A stretch of 64,000 nt of DNA from assembly GCF_014649115.1 (NCBI RefSeq), contig NZ_BMSK01000018.1, positions 136,713-200,712 on the forward strand, given 5' to 3'. This document shows, one piece after another, positions 1 through 9,250 of the stretch (position 1 is its first letter; each line of letters begins with the position of its first letter). A model generated the notes under the pieces. The model searched no databases, was not told the origin of the DNA, and was given only the letters and a program-made list of their open reading frames with translations. The DNA comes from Streptomyces eurythermus. GTDB lineage: Bacteria > Actinomycetota > Actinomycetes > Streptomycetales > Streptomycetaceae. The translations under genes and the position numbers were made by a program.

Positions 1-2830
1 CGGAGAAGCCGGCGTGCGCGAGCCGGACGGGGCCGCGCAGTCCGAGGCGGACGTCGTGAACGCCCTCGGCGGTGAGGCCGGCCGAGAGGGTGGTGTAGGT
101 GTACGGGTCCGCCGTGGGGGACTCCAGGGTGAGCGCCGCCAGGGCCGGGCCGCCGTCCAGGGAGATCTCCACCGTGCCCCGGCCCGCCACCTGCACGGTC
201 ACCTCGCGCACACCGGTGCCGAAGTCGCAGTCCTGGTAGACCAGTTCGGCCGTGGTGCCGTGCGCCGGGGTCACCGCGTCGCCCGCCGTCTTCGTGCGGT
301 CCACGATCGCGGCGCCGGACTGCTCGTCGAAGTCCGCGGCAGGCAGGCCGTGTCCGCGCACCGCGCGCGGGGCCGGCGGCTCGCCGTCGAGGTGCACGGT
401 CGTCCGCAGCCGCACATCCTCGCTGGACGCGCCCAGCAGTAGTTCGTACGGGCCCTCCTCCAGCCGCCACGCGCCCCGCCGGACGTCCCAGAACCCCAGT
501 TCCTCCAGCGGGACCTCGAAGGAGACGGCGGCCGTCTCGCCGGGGGCGAGCGTGATCCTGCGGTGTGCCAGCAGCTCGCGGCGCGGGCGCGGCACCGACG
601 CCTGGACCGCCCGGCCGTAGAGCTGGACCACCTCGTCGGCCGTGCGGTCCCCGGTGTTGGTGACCGAGCACTCCACCAGCACCGAGCCCGCCGTCACCCG
701 GGCGGCCGGGCCGGCGTAGGCGAAGGACGCGTACGACAGGCCGTGGCCGAAGGGGAACAGCGGGGTGCCCTCGAAGTACAGGTAGGTCTGGCGGCTGCCG
801 ATCACGTCGTAGTCGAACAGGTCGGGCAGGTCGGCGTCGGCCGCGTACCAGGTCTGGGGCAGCCGGCCGGCCGGAGAGACGTCACCGGCCAGCACCCGGG
901 CCAGCGCCGTGCCCGCCGCCTGCCCGCCGTGCGCCGTCCAGAGCGCGGCCGGCAGCCGGGCCGTGTCCACCGCGTACGGGTACGCCGACACCAGCGCCAG
1001 CACCGTGCGCGGGTTGGCGGCGCGGGCCGCGTCCAGCAGCCGCCGCTGGTGCCCGGGCAGCAGCAGGGTCGTACGGTCCTCCGTCTCCCGGCCGTTGATG
1101 TGCGGGTCGTTGCCCGCCACCACCACGACGACGTCCGCCCCGGCCGCCACCCGGGCCACGGCCTCCTCGCCCCGCTCGACCGTGACCACCTCGAAGACAT
1201 CGCCCTCGTCGGCAACCTTCACCCCGTCGGCGGCGACCCGTACCCGGCGGCCCGTGCCCAGATGCTCGAGGAGGTGACCACCGGCGTGCGGCTCCAGACG
1301 GAACGTCTCCTGCACGACCCAGCCGCCGGGCTGGTCGGCGGAGGCGCGCAGGAAGCCGTCCTCGGCGACCGAGAGGTAGCGGCCGTCGGGGGCGCGCAGG
1401 GTCAGCACCCCCTCGCCCCAGTCGACCAGCGCGAACTCGCTGCCGGTCGCGTCGGTGGTGAGCGGCGGCAGATCGGTGCGCCCGGACAGCCGCGCCGGGT
1501 CCAGCGCGCCCTCGGCGCCGCGCGCCCGGTCCGGGGCGTCCGCCGCCGGCACCGCCAGGAACGCGCCGGCCGCCGTCCGCAGCCGGATCCGGTCCACGCC
1601 CTCCGCGAACTCCACCCGCCGCGCCCCGAACCGCTTCCGCAGGCCCTCCAGCGGGGTGGAGCGGCGCAGGAGACCGCCGCTGTACCAGTCGAGCTTGCAC
1701 TCGTCGGCGAGCGGTCCGACGACCGCGATCCGGGTGTCCGGGGCCAGCGGCAACAGGCCGCCGTCGTTCTTCAGCAGGACGATCGCCTGCTCGGCGGCCT
1801 CCTGGGCGAGCGCCCGGTGCTCCGGGGTGTCGAACGCGCCGGTGGCCGCGTGCGGATCCCCGTCCGGGTCGAACTCGCCGAGCCGGAACCGGACGGAGAG
1901 CTGGCGGCGCACGGCGGCGTCGATGTCCGCCTCCGTCAACAGCCCCTGTGCCACGGCCCCCTTGACCCGCGCGGTGATCAGCGAGCCGTCCGTGCCGTGG
2001 TCGGTGAAGCTGTCCACGCCGGCCAGCAGGGCCGCCGCGGTGGCCTCCTCGTGGGTGTCGAAGTAGTGCTCGGCGTCGACCAGGTTGGACGGCGCGCCCG
2101 CGTCCGAGCAGACCAGCAGCTCCTCGTCGGTCCAGGTGCGCAGGTGCTCGCGCAGATACGGGGAGACGTGGTTGGGGCGGCCGTTGACCAGGTTGTAGGC
2201 GGGCATCACCCCGGCCACCGCGCCCGCCCGGACCGTCTCCCGGAAGGCGCGCAGGTCGTACTCGTGCAGCACTCGCGGGCGCACGGAGGCCGACGAAGTG
2301 GCCCGGTCCGTCTCGTTGTTGTGCGCCAGCCAGTGCTTGAGCACGGGCGCGGTACGCCAGTACAGGGGGTGGTCGCCGCGCAGGCCCCGGGTGTACGCCG
2401 TGGCGATGGCGCTGGTCAGCTTCGGGTCCTCCGCGTAGCCCTCCTCGTTGCGGCCCCACAGCGGGTGGCGCAGCAGGTTGACCGTGGGGGACCAGACGTT
2501 CAGGCCGACGCGGTCGTCCCGGGCGCGCATCGCGCGGGCCTCCTTGCCGACGGCCTCGCCGATCCGCCGGACCAGCTCCGGGTTCCAGGTCGCACCGAGG
2601 CCGACGGCCTGCGGGAACACGGTCGCCGGGCCCATCCACGCCACCCCGTGCAGAGCCTCCTGGCCGGTGCGCCAGGCGGCGATGCCGAGGCGCTCCACGG
2701 CGGGCACGAACTGGTGCAGGAAGGAGATCTTCTCGTCCAGGGTGAGCCGCCCCAGCAGGTCGTCGACGCGCTTCGCGAACGGCAGCCGCGGATCGCGGAA
2801 AGGCGGTGTGGACGGCGAGTCAACGGTCAC
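1..2830 (-). CDS. Glycoside hydrolase family 3 beta-glycosidase, partial (3' end beyond window)
   Basis: Exo-acting GH3 beta-glucosidase/beta-xylosidase, probably acting on oligosaccharides released from xyloglucan. About 943 codons are visible and the stop lies left of position 1. Start is GTG at 2830, with GGGGAA about 7 nt upstream. The N-terminal (beta/alpha)8 domain contains the nucleophile Asp about residue 243 in a VCSDAGA motif. The C-terminal alpha/beta sandwich has a large insertion (about 1250-1600 on the DNA) with GAFLAVPA and GRYLSVAEDG motifs typical of a fascin-like beta-trefoil. A fibronectin-III-like domain follows, and beyond it a CBM6-like jelly roll (YQDCDFGTGVREV). No signal peptide is seen, so the enzyme is probably cytoplasmic. 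It is divergent from the sugar ABC transporter operon and has a repressor palindrome 36 bp before its start. Family is certain from motifs; substrate is inferred from neighbours. Confidence 0.9.
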   Translation of the reverse strand, partial: MTVDSPSTPPFRDPRLPFAKRVDDLLGRLTLDEKISFLHQFVPAVERLGIAAWRTGQEALHGVAWMGPATVFPQAVGLGATWNPELVRRIGEAVGKEARAMRARDDRVGLNVWSPTVNLLRHPLWGRNEEGYAEDPKLTSAIATAYTRGLRGDHPLYWRTAPVLKHWLAHNNETDRATSSASVRPRVLHEYDLRAFRETVRAGAVAGVMPAYNLVNGRPNHVSPYLREHLRTWTDEELLVCSDAGAPSNLVDAEHYFDTHEEATAAALLAGVDSFTDHGTDGSLITARVKGAVAQGLLTEADIDAAVRRQLSVRFRLGEFDPDGDPHAATGAFDTPEHRALAQEAAEQAIVLLKNDGGLLPLAPDTRIAVVGPLADECKLDWYSGGLLRRSTPLEGLRKRFGARRVEFAEGVDRIRLRTAAGAFLAVPAADAPDRARGAEGALDPARLSGRTDLPPLTTDATGSEFALVDWGEGVLTLRAPDGRYLSVAEDGFLRASADQPGGWVVQETFRLEPHAGGHLLEHLGTGRRVRVAADGVKVADEGDVFEVVTVERGEEAVARVAAGADVVVVVAGNDPHINGRETEDRTTLLLPGHQRRLLDAARAANPRTVLALVSAYPYAVDTARLPAALWTAHGGQAAGTALARVLAGDVSPAGRLPQTWYAADADLPDLFDYDVIGSRQTYLYFEGTPLFPFGHGLSYASFAYAGPAARVTAGSVLVECSVTNTGDRTADEVVQLYGRAVQASVPRPRRELLAHRRITLAPGETAAVSFEVPLEELGFWDVRRGAWRLEEGPYELLLGASSEDVRLRTTVHLDGEPPAPRAVRGHGLPAADFDEQSGAAIVDRTKTAGDAVTPAHGTTAELVYQDCDFGTGVREVTVQVAGRGTVEISLDGGPALAALTLESPTADPYTYTTLSAGLTAEGVHDVRLGLRGPVRLAHAGFS

Positions 2831-2866
2831 GAGTGGTTCCCCTTGCGCATGGAGCGGCTGACGCTT

Positions 2867-2880
2867 TCGAAGCGCTTCGA
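2867..2880. promoter_or_regulatory. LacI-family operator palindrome before GH3 gene
   Basis: Perfect 14-bp palindrome TCGAAGCGCTTCGA, 36 bp upstream of the GH3 start codon. The core AGCGCT is shared with the Streptomyces CebR box (TGGGAGCGCTCCCA), but the outer bases differ (TCGA instead of TGGG), which suggests a distinct specificity. Confidence 0.8.
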
Positions 2881-3047
2881 TGCTCAATGCGCGGGAGCCG
2901 GAGTGTCAAGGTGCCGGTCCGAAACAGGGCCGACAACTCTCCGGCAGTGCAAGGAGCTACGCGGAGCCGGAGGCCCCTCGGGCATCCGAGGAAACTTGGG
3001 ATCGACCCTTGTGCGCCCCCAGGTGTTCACTTAACCTCGCAGCAACA

Positions 3048-3061
3048 TCGAAGCGCTTCGA
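3048..3061. promoter_or_regulatory. LacI-family operator palindrome before transporter operon
   Basis: Second perfect TCGAAGCGCTTCGA, about 104 bp upstream of the binding-protein start codon. The centre-to-centre distance to the first copy is 181 bp, so looping between the two by a tetrameric LacI protein is possible but not shown. Confidence 0.8.
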
Positions 3062-3165
3062 CTGCTGCCCACGCACCCCAGCGCTTCCGCTCAGCCGATC
3101 CACTGAAGACACCGCAACCGACGGTCCGCCGCCGGGTGTCTGGTGCGCCATGAAGGGTTGACGCA

Positions 3166-4851
3166 ATGACGCCGAACGCCGCCTCCTTCGCCCCCAGCAG
3201 GAGAAGCTTCCTCGCCTCCACCGCGGTCGCCGCCGCGGCGGTGGCCGGCGGACTCCCGCTGCTCACCGCCTGCGGCGGCGGGCAGGAGGGCCGCAAGGAA
3301 GGCACCACCTCCGGCAAGGCGGCCCGGAAGATCCTCCCCGCGTACGTGGCATCGAGCGTCGTCGCCCCCGACATCCCCGCGAAGAACGGCTCCTCCGCCG
3401 GCTTCACCAAGGCCATCGCCCTCGACCGGCTCAAGACGTCCGTGCCGAAGAAGCTCGGCAGCGGCGGCGAGCTGACGGTCATGGCACCGCTGTGGGGCAC
3501 CCCGCCGGACAACGACAACCCGTACTACAAGGCCATGAACGAGGCCATCGGCGTCCGGACCAGGTGGCAGAACCAGGACGGCAACACCTACGACGAGAAG
3601 CTCGGCGCGATCCTCGCCTCCAGCGACATCCCGGACGTCGTGGTCGTCCCCGGCTGGAACCTGAACGGCAAGATCCCCAACGCGGTCAACGCCAAGTTCG
3701 CCGACCTCGGCCCCTACCTGTCCGGCGACAAGGTCAAGGACTACCCCAACCTCGCCGCCGTCCCCACCGACGCCTGGCAGCGCTGCATCTTCGGCGGACA
3801 GCTGCGCGCGATCCCGCTGCCCGGCTCCTACGTCCCCAACATCGCGCCCTTCTACCGCAAGGACGTCTTCGACGAGCGCGGCTGGCAACTCCCCAAGAGC
3901 ACCGACGAGTTCCTCGCCTGGGCGAAGGAGGCCACCGACGCCAAGGGCGGGGTGTGGGCCTGCTCCGACATGAAGTGGACCGCGTTCAACGCCTTCGGCG
4001 TCCTCAACGGCGGCGACAAGGCGCTGTGGTGGAACCTCCAGGGCGGCAAGCTGATCAACCGCATCGAGACCGAGGAGTACCTCGAAGCCCTCGAATGGGC
4101 CCGCAAGCTGTTCGCCGCCGGCGTGGTCCACCCCGACGACAAGGCCGGCAAGACCACCAACCCGGCCGGCACCCGCTTCACCGCAGGCAAGCTCCTCGTC
4201 TACAACAACGACCTGTCCGACTGGTTCGGCAAGACCTCCGAACAGCACGCCCAGAACCCGGACTTCGAGATGGCCGCGATGGACATCTTCACCCACGACG
4301 GCGGCGACCCCGTGCTGTGGGCGGGCCAGCCCTGCAACATCTTCACCTTCGTCAACAGGAAGGCGTCCGAGCAGAAGATCAAGGACTTCCTCGCCATCGC
4401 CAACTTCTGCGCCGCCCCCTACGGCACGAAGGAGCGCCTGCTCGCCGAGTACGGCGTCGAGGGCACCGACTTCACCCTGGACGACAAGGGCGTACCCACC
4501 AAGACCACGAAGGGCGTCAACGAGGTCCTCGGCGCCTTCGACTACACCGGCAAGCCCGCCGCCTACGTCGCCCACCCCGACTTCCCCGAGGTCACCCGGG
4601 GCATGATCGAGTGGCAGCAGCGCATGGGCGCCTTCACCAAGAAGTCCTCCTTCTACGGCCTGACGATCACCGAACCCGGCCGCTGGTCCAACCTCGCCGA
4701 CGACTTCGAGCAGCTGGAGGACGACGTCGTCCGCGGCCGGAAGAAGATCGGCGACGTGCAGCAGGCCGTCTCCGAGTGGAAGAAGCAGGGCGGCGACGAC
4801 CTGCGCGACTGGTACCGCAAGCTGCTCGACACCACCGGTTCGGCGCGGTGA
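3166..4851 (+). CDS. Extracellular sugar-binding lipoprotein of an ABC transporter
   Basis: Solute-binding protein (family 1, LplA-like, 561 aa) that would capture oligosaccharides outside the membrane and deliver them to the two permeases downstream. The N-terminus is a Tat lipoprotein signal: the twin arginines in SRRSFLAS are followed by a hydrophobic stretch and the lipobox LLTAC with the lipidated Cys at residue 36. Start is ATG at 3166 with GAAGGG upstream. It is longer than typical CUT1 binding proteins (about 420 aa) and matches the long LplA subgroup. It opens the operon and lies behind an operator palindrome. No ATPase gene is present in the operon, so a shared MsiK-type ATPase is likely, as is known for Streptomyces sugar importers. 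Specificity for xyloglucan oligosaccharides is inference. Confidence 0.9.
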   Translation: MTPNAASFAPSRRSFLASTAVAAAAVAGGLPLLTACGGGQEGRKEGTTSGKAARKILPAYVASSVVAPDIPAKNGSSAGFTKAIALDRLKTSVPKKLGSGGELTVMAPLWGTPPDNDNPYYKAMNEAIGVRTRWQNQDGNTYDEKLGAILASSDIPDVVVVPGWNLNGKIPNAVNAKFADLGPYLSGDKVKDYPNLAAVPTDAWQRCIFGGQLRAIPLPGSYVPNIAPFYRKDVFDERGWQLPKSTDEFLAWAKEATDAKGGVWACSDMKWTAFNAFGVLNGGDKALWWNLQGGKLINRIETEEYLEALEWARKLFAAGVVHPDDKAGKTTNPAGTRFTAGKLLVYNNDLSDWFGKTSEQHAQNPDFEMAAMDIFTHDGGDPVLWAGQPCNIFTFVNRKASEQKIKDFLAIANFCAAPYGTKERLLAEYGVEGTDFTLDDKGVPTKTTKGVNEVLGAFDYTGKPAAYVAHPDFPEVTRGMIEWQQRMGAFTKKSSFYGLTITEPGRWSNLADDFEQLEDDVVRGRKKIGDVQQAVSEWKKQGGDDLRDWYRKLLDTTGSAR

Positions 4852-5864
4852 CCAGCACGGTGCCCCGCAGCGGCGCCGGGGCGAAGCGGAAACCGGTGGC
4901 GTCCGGCGGCGCCGCCGGACGGCGGGAGCGCACCCGGGGGCACGGCCTGCACACCAGGTTCCGGCGCGACCGCACCCTGATCCTGATGACCCTGCCCGTG
5001 GTGGTGCTGCTCCTGGTCTTCAACTACGTCCCGATCCTCGGCAACGTCGTCGCCTTCCAGGACTACGACCCCTACCTCAGCGACAACGGCTTCATCGCCG
5101 TCTTCCAGAGCCCCTGGGTCGGCCTGGAGCAGTTCCGGCGGGTCTTCGAGGACGCCGGGTTCTGGCACGCCGTGCAGAACACGTTCGTCCTGTTCCTGCT
5201 CCAGCTGGTGCTGTTCTTCCCGATCCCGATCGCGCTGGCCCTGCTCGTCAACAGCGTGATCCGGCCCCGGGTCCGCGCCGTCGCCCAGGCGGTGATGTAC
5301 CTGCCGCACTTCTTCTCCTGGGTGCTGGTCGTCACCGTCTTCCAGCAGATCTTCGGCGGCGCCGGCGTCCTCGCGCAGACCCTGCGCCAACACGGGCACC
5401 CGGGCTTCGACATCATGACCGATCCGGCGGTCTTCAAGTACCTGGTGACCGCCGAGATGGTCTGGAAGGACGCGGGCTGGGGCATCATCGTCTTCCTCGC
5501 GGCCCTCGCCGCCGTCCCCCACGACCTGTACGAGGCCGCCGCGATGGACGGCGCCGGGCGCTGGCGCCGCATGTGGCACATCACGCTGCCCGCGCTGCGG
5601 CCGGTGATCGCCCTGCTGCTCGTGCTGCGCGTCGGCGACGCCCTCACCGTCGGCTTCGAGCAGTTCCTGCTCCAGCGGCAGGCGGTCGGCCCCGACGCCT
5701 CCGAGGTGCTCGACACCTACGTGTGGTGGAACGGCATCCGCAACCAGGACTTCAGCTACGCGGCGGCGGCCGGCCTGATCAAGGGCGTCGTCGGACTGTC
5801 CCTCGTCCTCGTGGCGAACAAGGCGGCCCACCTGATGGGCGAGCAGGGGGTGTACAAGAAGTGA
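4848..5864 (+). CDS. Sugar ABC transporter permease (LplB-like)
   Basis: First of two membrane permease subunits, 338 aa, MalF/UgpA superfamily. Hydrophobic segments begin at LILMTLPVVVLLLVFNYVP. The cytoplasmic coupling loop (EAA motif) is visible as EAAAMDGAGRWRRMWHITLP. I place the start at GTG 4848, overlapping the binding-protein stop by 4 bp (GTGA). An in-frame GTG at 4860 is an alternative. It pairs with the next gene to form the heterodimeric channel. Confidence 0.87.
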   Translation: MTSTVPRSGAGAKRKPVASGGAAGRRERTRGHGLHTRFRRDRTLILMTLPVVVLLLVFNYVPILGNVVAFQDYDPYLSDNGFIAVFQSPWVGLEQFRRVFEDAGFWHAVQNTFVLFLLQLVLFFPIPIALALLVNSVIRPRVRAVAQAVMYLPHFFSWVLVVTVFQQIFGGAGVLAQTLRQHGHPGFDIMTDPAVFKYLVTAEMVWKDAGWGIIVFLAALAAVPHDLYEAAAMDGAGRWRRMWHITLPALRPVIALLLVLRVGDALTVGFEQFLLQRQAVGPDASEVLDTYVWWNGIRNQDFSYAAAAGLIKGVVGLSLVLVANKAAHLMGEQGVYKK

Positions 5865-6808
5865 GCGCCGTGGTCGGCCGGCCGGTGCCGGAGGGCGTAC
5901 GGGAACGGACCCGGTGGGCCGCGCCGCCCCGGCCGGTCTGGGAGGAGGAGCCGGCGAGGGCCGGGCTCGCCGCGAAGGGGCTGGTCCTCGGGATCGCGTG
6001 CTTCGCCGTGCTCTTCCCGCTGTGGATCGTGATCGTCACCAGCCTGTCCCCGAAGAAGGTCATCGACGACACCGGCGGCCTCGTGGTGATCCCCAAGGGC
6101 ATCACGTTCGTCGCCTACCAGGAACTGCTCGGCGGCGGCCAGGTGCAGCGGGCCGCGCTGGTCAGCCTCGGGGTGACCCTCGTCGGCACGCTGTTCAGCA
6201 TGACGGTGTCGGTGCTGTGCGCCTACGGCCTGTCCCGCCGGGACTCGCTGGGCCACCGCTGGATCCTGATGACGCTGCTCGCCACGATGTTCTTCGGCGC
6301 CGGGCTCATCCCGACGTACCTGCTGGTGCAGGCGCTCGGCCTCACCGACACCTACCTGGCGCTGATCCTGCCGAGCGCGGTGAGCGTGTTCAACATCCTC
6401 GTGCTGCGCGGGTTCTTCATGGGCATCTCGCCCGAACTCGTCGACAGCGCGCGGATCGACGGGGCGGGGGACTGGCGGATCCTGTGGCGGATCGTGCTGC
6501 CGCTGTCCCGGGCCGTGCTCGCGGTGATCACGCTGTTCTACGCGGTCGGGTACTGGAGCGCGTGGTTCAACGCGTCGATCTATCTGACCGACCAGAAGAT
6601 GATGCCGCTGCAGAACGTGATGATCCAGCTGGTGCAGAAGCAGGAACGGCCGGTGGGGCTGGCGGCCCAGATCAACACCGGGCAACTGTCGCCGCTGGCG
6701 ATCCAGATGGCCGTGATGGTCCTGGCCCTGCTGCCGGTCGCCGTCCTCTCGCCGTTCGTCCAGAAGCATTTCCGCAAGGGGATGCTGACGGGAGCGGTGA
6801 AGGGGTGA
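5861..6808 (+). CDS. Sugar ABC transporter permease (YtcP/MalG-like)
   Basis: Second permease subunit, 315 aa, MalG superfamily. The first membrane segment is in GLVLGIACFAVLFPLWIVIV, and the EAA coupling loop appears as DSARIDGAGDWRILWRIVLP. Start is GTG 5861, overlapping the previous stop by 4 bp; GCAGGGGG lies upstream. Only permeases and binding protein are encoded, so the energising ATPase must come from elsewhere. Confidence 0.87.
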   Translation: MSAVVGRPVPEGVRERTRWAAPPRPVWEEEPARAGLAAKGLVLGIACFAVLFPLWIVIVTSLSPKKVIDDTGGLVVIPKGITFVAYQELLGGGQVQRAALVSLGVTLVGTLFSMTVSVLCAYGLSRRDSLGHRWILMTLLATMFFGAGLIPTYLLVQALGLTDTYLALILPSAVSVFNILVLRGFFMGISPELVDSARIDGAGDWRILWRIVLPLSRAVLAVITLFYAVGYWSAWFNASIYLTDQKMMPLQNVMIQLVQKQERPVGLAAQINTGQLSPLAIQMAVMVLALLPVAVLSPFVQKHFRKGMLTGAVKG

Positions 6809-6874
6809 CGGGGGCGCCTGATCAAAGGGGCGGTGCGGATCGTCGGCGACTGCGGCCCCGCGTGGGTCGCTCGC

Positions 6875-6964
6875 GCAGTTCCCCGCGCCCCTAGGGAACT
6901 GCAGCTCCGTCGGCCGCACAATGCCGCCCCAGTCTGCGGGCAGTCGTGCCGCTAGGGCGGCACG
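6875..6964. repeat. Intergenic hairpin repeats of a type common in Streptomyces
   Basis: Between permease and xyloglucanase genes there are two hairpins. The first (6875-6902) has a perfect 9-bp stem GCAGTTCCC/GGGAACTGC and the core CGCAGTTCCCCGCGCCCCT. The second (6945-6964) has stem CGTGCCGC/GCGGCACG with a TAGG loop. I recognise both as sequences scattered in many Streptomyces intergenic regions. They may act as partial terminators or mRNA stabilisers that lower expression of the downstream enzymes relative to the transporter. Confidence 0.6.
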
Positions 6965-7066
6965 GGTGGGCGCAGGCGGCACCCCGCCAGCGCAGGTGAG
7001 CGTCCCCACCCCCACCTCAGCACCAGTACCGGACCACCCCACCAAGACCCCCACCCGAGGTACCCC

Positions 7067-9250
7067 ATGCCCACCCGCAGAACCGTCCTCGCAGGCACGG
7101 CAGCCGCCGCCGCACTGGCAACCCTGCCCGCCCGAGCACACGCGGCCGAAGCCGGAAGAGCCGCCGCCTACCGCTGGCGCACCGCCGTCATCGGCGGTAC
7201 CGGATTCGTCACCGGTCTCCTCTTCCACCCCGCCACCCCCGGCCTGGCCTACGCCCGCACCGACATCGGCGGCGCCTACCGCTGGGACCGGGACACCGAC
7301 CGCTGGACCCCCCTGACCGACCACCTCGGCTGGGACGACTGGAACCTGCTCGGCGTGGAGGCCCTGGCGGTCGACCCGGCCCACCCCGACCGGCTGTACC
7401 TGGCGCTCGGCACGTACACCCAGCCCTGGGCCGGCAACGGAGCCCTCCTGCGCTCGGAGGACCGCGGCCGCACCTGGCACCGCGCCGGCCTCCCCGTACA
7501 GCTCGGCGCCAACGAGGACGGCCGAGGCACCGGCGAACGGCTCCTCGTGGACCCCCGCGACAGCGACACCCTGTGGCTGGGCACCCGCCACGACGGGCTG
7601 CTCAAGTCCACCGACCGGGGCGGCACGTGGCAGCGGCAGACCGGATTCCCGGGCACCCCGGCCGGCACCGGCCAAGGCGTCACCCTGCTCGTCGCCGCCG
7701 GCCGTACCCTCTACGCCGGCTGGGGCGACGGCGACGGCACGAGCGCGCACCCGAACCTGTACCGCACCACCGACGGCACCACCTGGGAGGCGGTCCCGGG
7801 ACAGCCGGCCGGCGCCTCCGCCAGGGTTCCGGTACGCGCCGCCCACGACCCCCGCGCCCACGCGCTGTACGTCACGTACGCCGACGCGCCCGGCCCGAAC
7901 GGGCAGAGCACCGGCAGTGTGCACAAGCTGGACACGGTCACCGGTGCCTGGAGCGATGTCACCCCGGTCGTCCCGGGCGGCGCCGACACCTTCGGGTACG
8001 GCGGGGTCGCCGTGGCCGCCCGCCGTCCGGGCACGGTCGTGGTGTCCACCAACAACCGCTGGTCGGCGGTCGACACCCTGTACCGCAGCACCGACGGCGG
8101 CCGCAGCTGGGTCTCCCTGAAGGACACCGCCGTCCTCGACGTGTCCGAGACGCCGTACCTCGACTGGGGCGCGGAGAAGCCGAAGTTCGGCTGGTGGATC
8201 CAGGCCGTCGCCGTGGACCCGTACGACAGCGCGCACATCCTCTACGGCACCGGCGCCACCGTCTACGGCACCCGCGACCTCGTCCACTGGGCGCCCCGGG
8301 TCCGCGGCCTGGAGGAGACCTCGGTCCGGCAGCTGATCTCGCCGCCCGCCGGCCCGGCCCACCTGATCAGCGCCAACGGGGACATCGGAGTCATGTACCA
8401 CGAGCGGCTGACCGCCTCCCCGAAGCCCGGCATGGCCACGAACCCCGTCTTCGGCACGGCGACCGGTCTCGCGCTGGCCGCGGCGAAGCCGTCGTACGTC
8501 GTGCGCACCGGCTGGGGCGACCACGGCAACGGCGCCTTCTCCACCGACGGCGGACGCACCTGGGCGCCGTTCCCGGCCCAGCCCGCCCTCGCCGAGGACG
8601 CCCCCGGGCCCATCGCCGTCAGCGCCGACGGCCGCGTGCTGCTGTGGAGCCTCGGGCAGGGGAACGGGACCGAGCACCCCGCCCACCGCTCGGCGGACGG
8701 CGGGCGCACCTGGACCGAGGTGCCGTCCTTCCCCAAGGGCGCCACCCCGGTCGCCGACCCCGTCGACCCGGCCGTCTTCTACGCCTACGACACCGGCACC
8801 GGGACCCTGTACGGCAGTACCGACCACGGACGTACTTTCGTCGCCCGGTTCTCCCGACTGCCGTCCGGTGACAGCCAGTTCCAGCTGGCCGTTGCGCCGG
8901 GGCGGACGGGTGACCTGTGGGTGAGCGCCAAGGAGAACGGGCTGTACCGGTCCGCCGACGCGGGGGAGAGCTTCACCAGGGCCGACGGGATCCGGGCCTC
9001 GTACACCGTCGGGTTCGGCAAGGCCGCCCCCGGCGCCCGCTACCCGGCCGTCTACCACGTGGGCGCGCTCACCGGCTCCGGCGCGGCCGTCCTGCGCTCC
9101 GACGACGGCGGCCGCACCTGGGTCCGCATCAACGACGACGCCCACCAGTGGGGCTGGACCGGGCAGACCGTCACCGGCGACCCGCGCCGGTACGGCCGGG
9201 TCTACCTCGGCACGAACGGGCGGGGCATCCAGTACGGGGAGCCCGCATGA
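7067..9250 (+). CDS. Secreted GH74-type xyloglucanase (BNR-repeat protein)
   Basis: 727-aa enzyme of the GH74 xyloglucanase family, cleaving the beta-1,4-glucan backbone of xyloglucan. A Tat signal (TRRTVLAG, cleavage near AHA-AEA) sends it out. The mature part is a tandem of two beta-propellers with repeated Asp-box motifs (SEDRGRTW, STDGGRSW, SDDGGRTW). Asp66 in ARTDIGGAYRW fits the family's general base, and Asp439 in SANGDIGV fits the general acid; both assignments are by motif. No carbohydrate-binding module follows. Start is ATG 7067. It overlaps the GH42 gene by 4 bp, so the enzymes are co-translated. Whether it acts endo or at reducing ends cannot be read here. Confidence 0.85.
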   Translation: MPTRRTVLAGTAAAAALATLPARAHAAEAGRAAAYRWRTAVIGGTGFVTGLLFHPATPGLAYARTDIGGAYRWDRDTDRWTPLTDHLGWDDWNLLGVEALAVDPAHPDRLYLALGTYTQPWAGNGALLRSEDRGRTWHRAGLPVQLGANEDGRGTGERLLVDPRDSDTLWLGTRHDGLLKSTDRGGTWQRQTGFPGTPAGTGQGVTLLVAAGRTLYAGWGDGDGTSAHPNLYRTTDGTTWEAVPGQPAGASARVPVRAAHDPRAHALYVTYADAPGPNGQSTGSVHKLDTVTGAWSDVTPVVPGGADTFGYGGVAVAARRPGTVVVSTNNRWSAVDTLYRSTDGGRSWVSLKDTAVLDVSETPYLDWGAEKPKFGWWIQAVAVDPYDSAHILYGTGATVYGTRDLVHWAPRVRGLEETSVRQLISPPAGPAHLISANGDIGVMYHERLTASPKPGMATNPVFGTATGLALAAAKPSYVVRTGWGDHGNGAFSTDGGRTWAPFPAQPALAEDAPGPIAVSADGRVLLWSLGQGNGTEHPAHRSADGGRTWTEVPSFPKGATPVADPVDPAVFYAYDTGTGTLYGSTDHGRTFVARFSRLPSGDSQFQLAVAPGRTGDLWVSAKENGLYRSADAGESFTRADGIRASYTVGFGKAAPGARYPAVYHVGALTGSGAAVLRSDDGGRTWVRINDDAHQWGWTGQTVTGDPRRYGRVYLGTNGRGIQYGEPA

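Larger units (their letters stand above)
2831..3165. promoter_or_regulatory. Divergent control region between GH3 gene and sugar transporter operon
   Basis: This 335-bp non-coding stretch separates two divergently transcribed genes and carries two perfect copies of the TCGAAGCGCTTCGA palindrome, one near each gene. I see no RNA gene. Promoter elements could not be assigned with confidence. The layout fits repression of both arms by the LacI-type regulator encoded at 14181-15194. Confidence 0.7.

Noticed and set aside
882..2639. Long minus-strand frame inside the GH3 gene
   Set aside because: It is Arg/Gly/Pro-rich out-of-frame sequence; the true frame starting at 2830 has complete GH3 motifs.
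2867..2880. Attachment or recombination site
   Set aside because: The palindrome repeats only in front of regulated genes next to a LacI regulator, and no integrase is present.
563..3034. 823-codon plus-strand frame opposite the GH3 gene
   Set aside because: Composition (Arg, Gly, Val, Ala) and lack of domain motifs show it is antisense shadow caused by high GC; a palindromic operator also lies inside it.
5756..9145. 1129-codon minus-strand frame across permease and xyloglucanase genes
   Set aside because: Antisense shadow: it covers parts of two well-supported genes on the other strand and has no recognisable domain.
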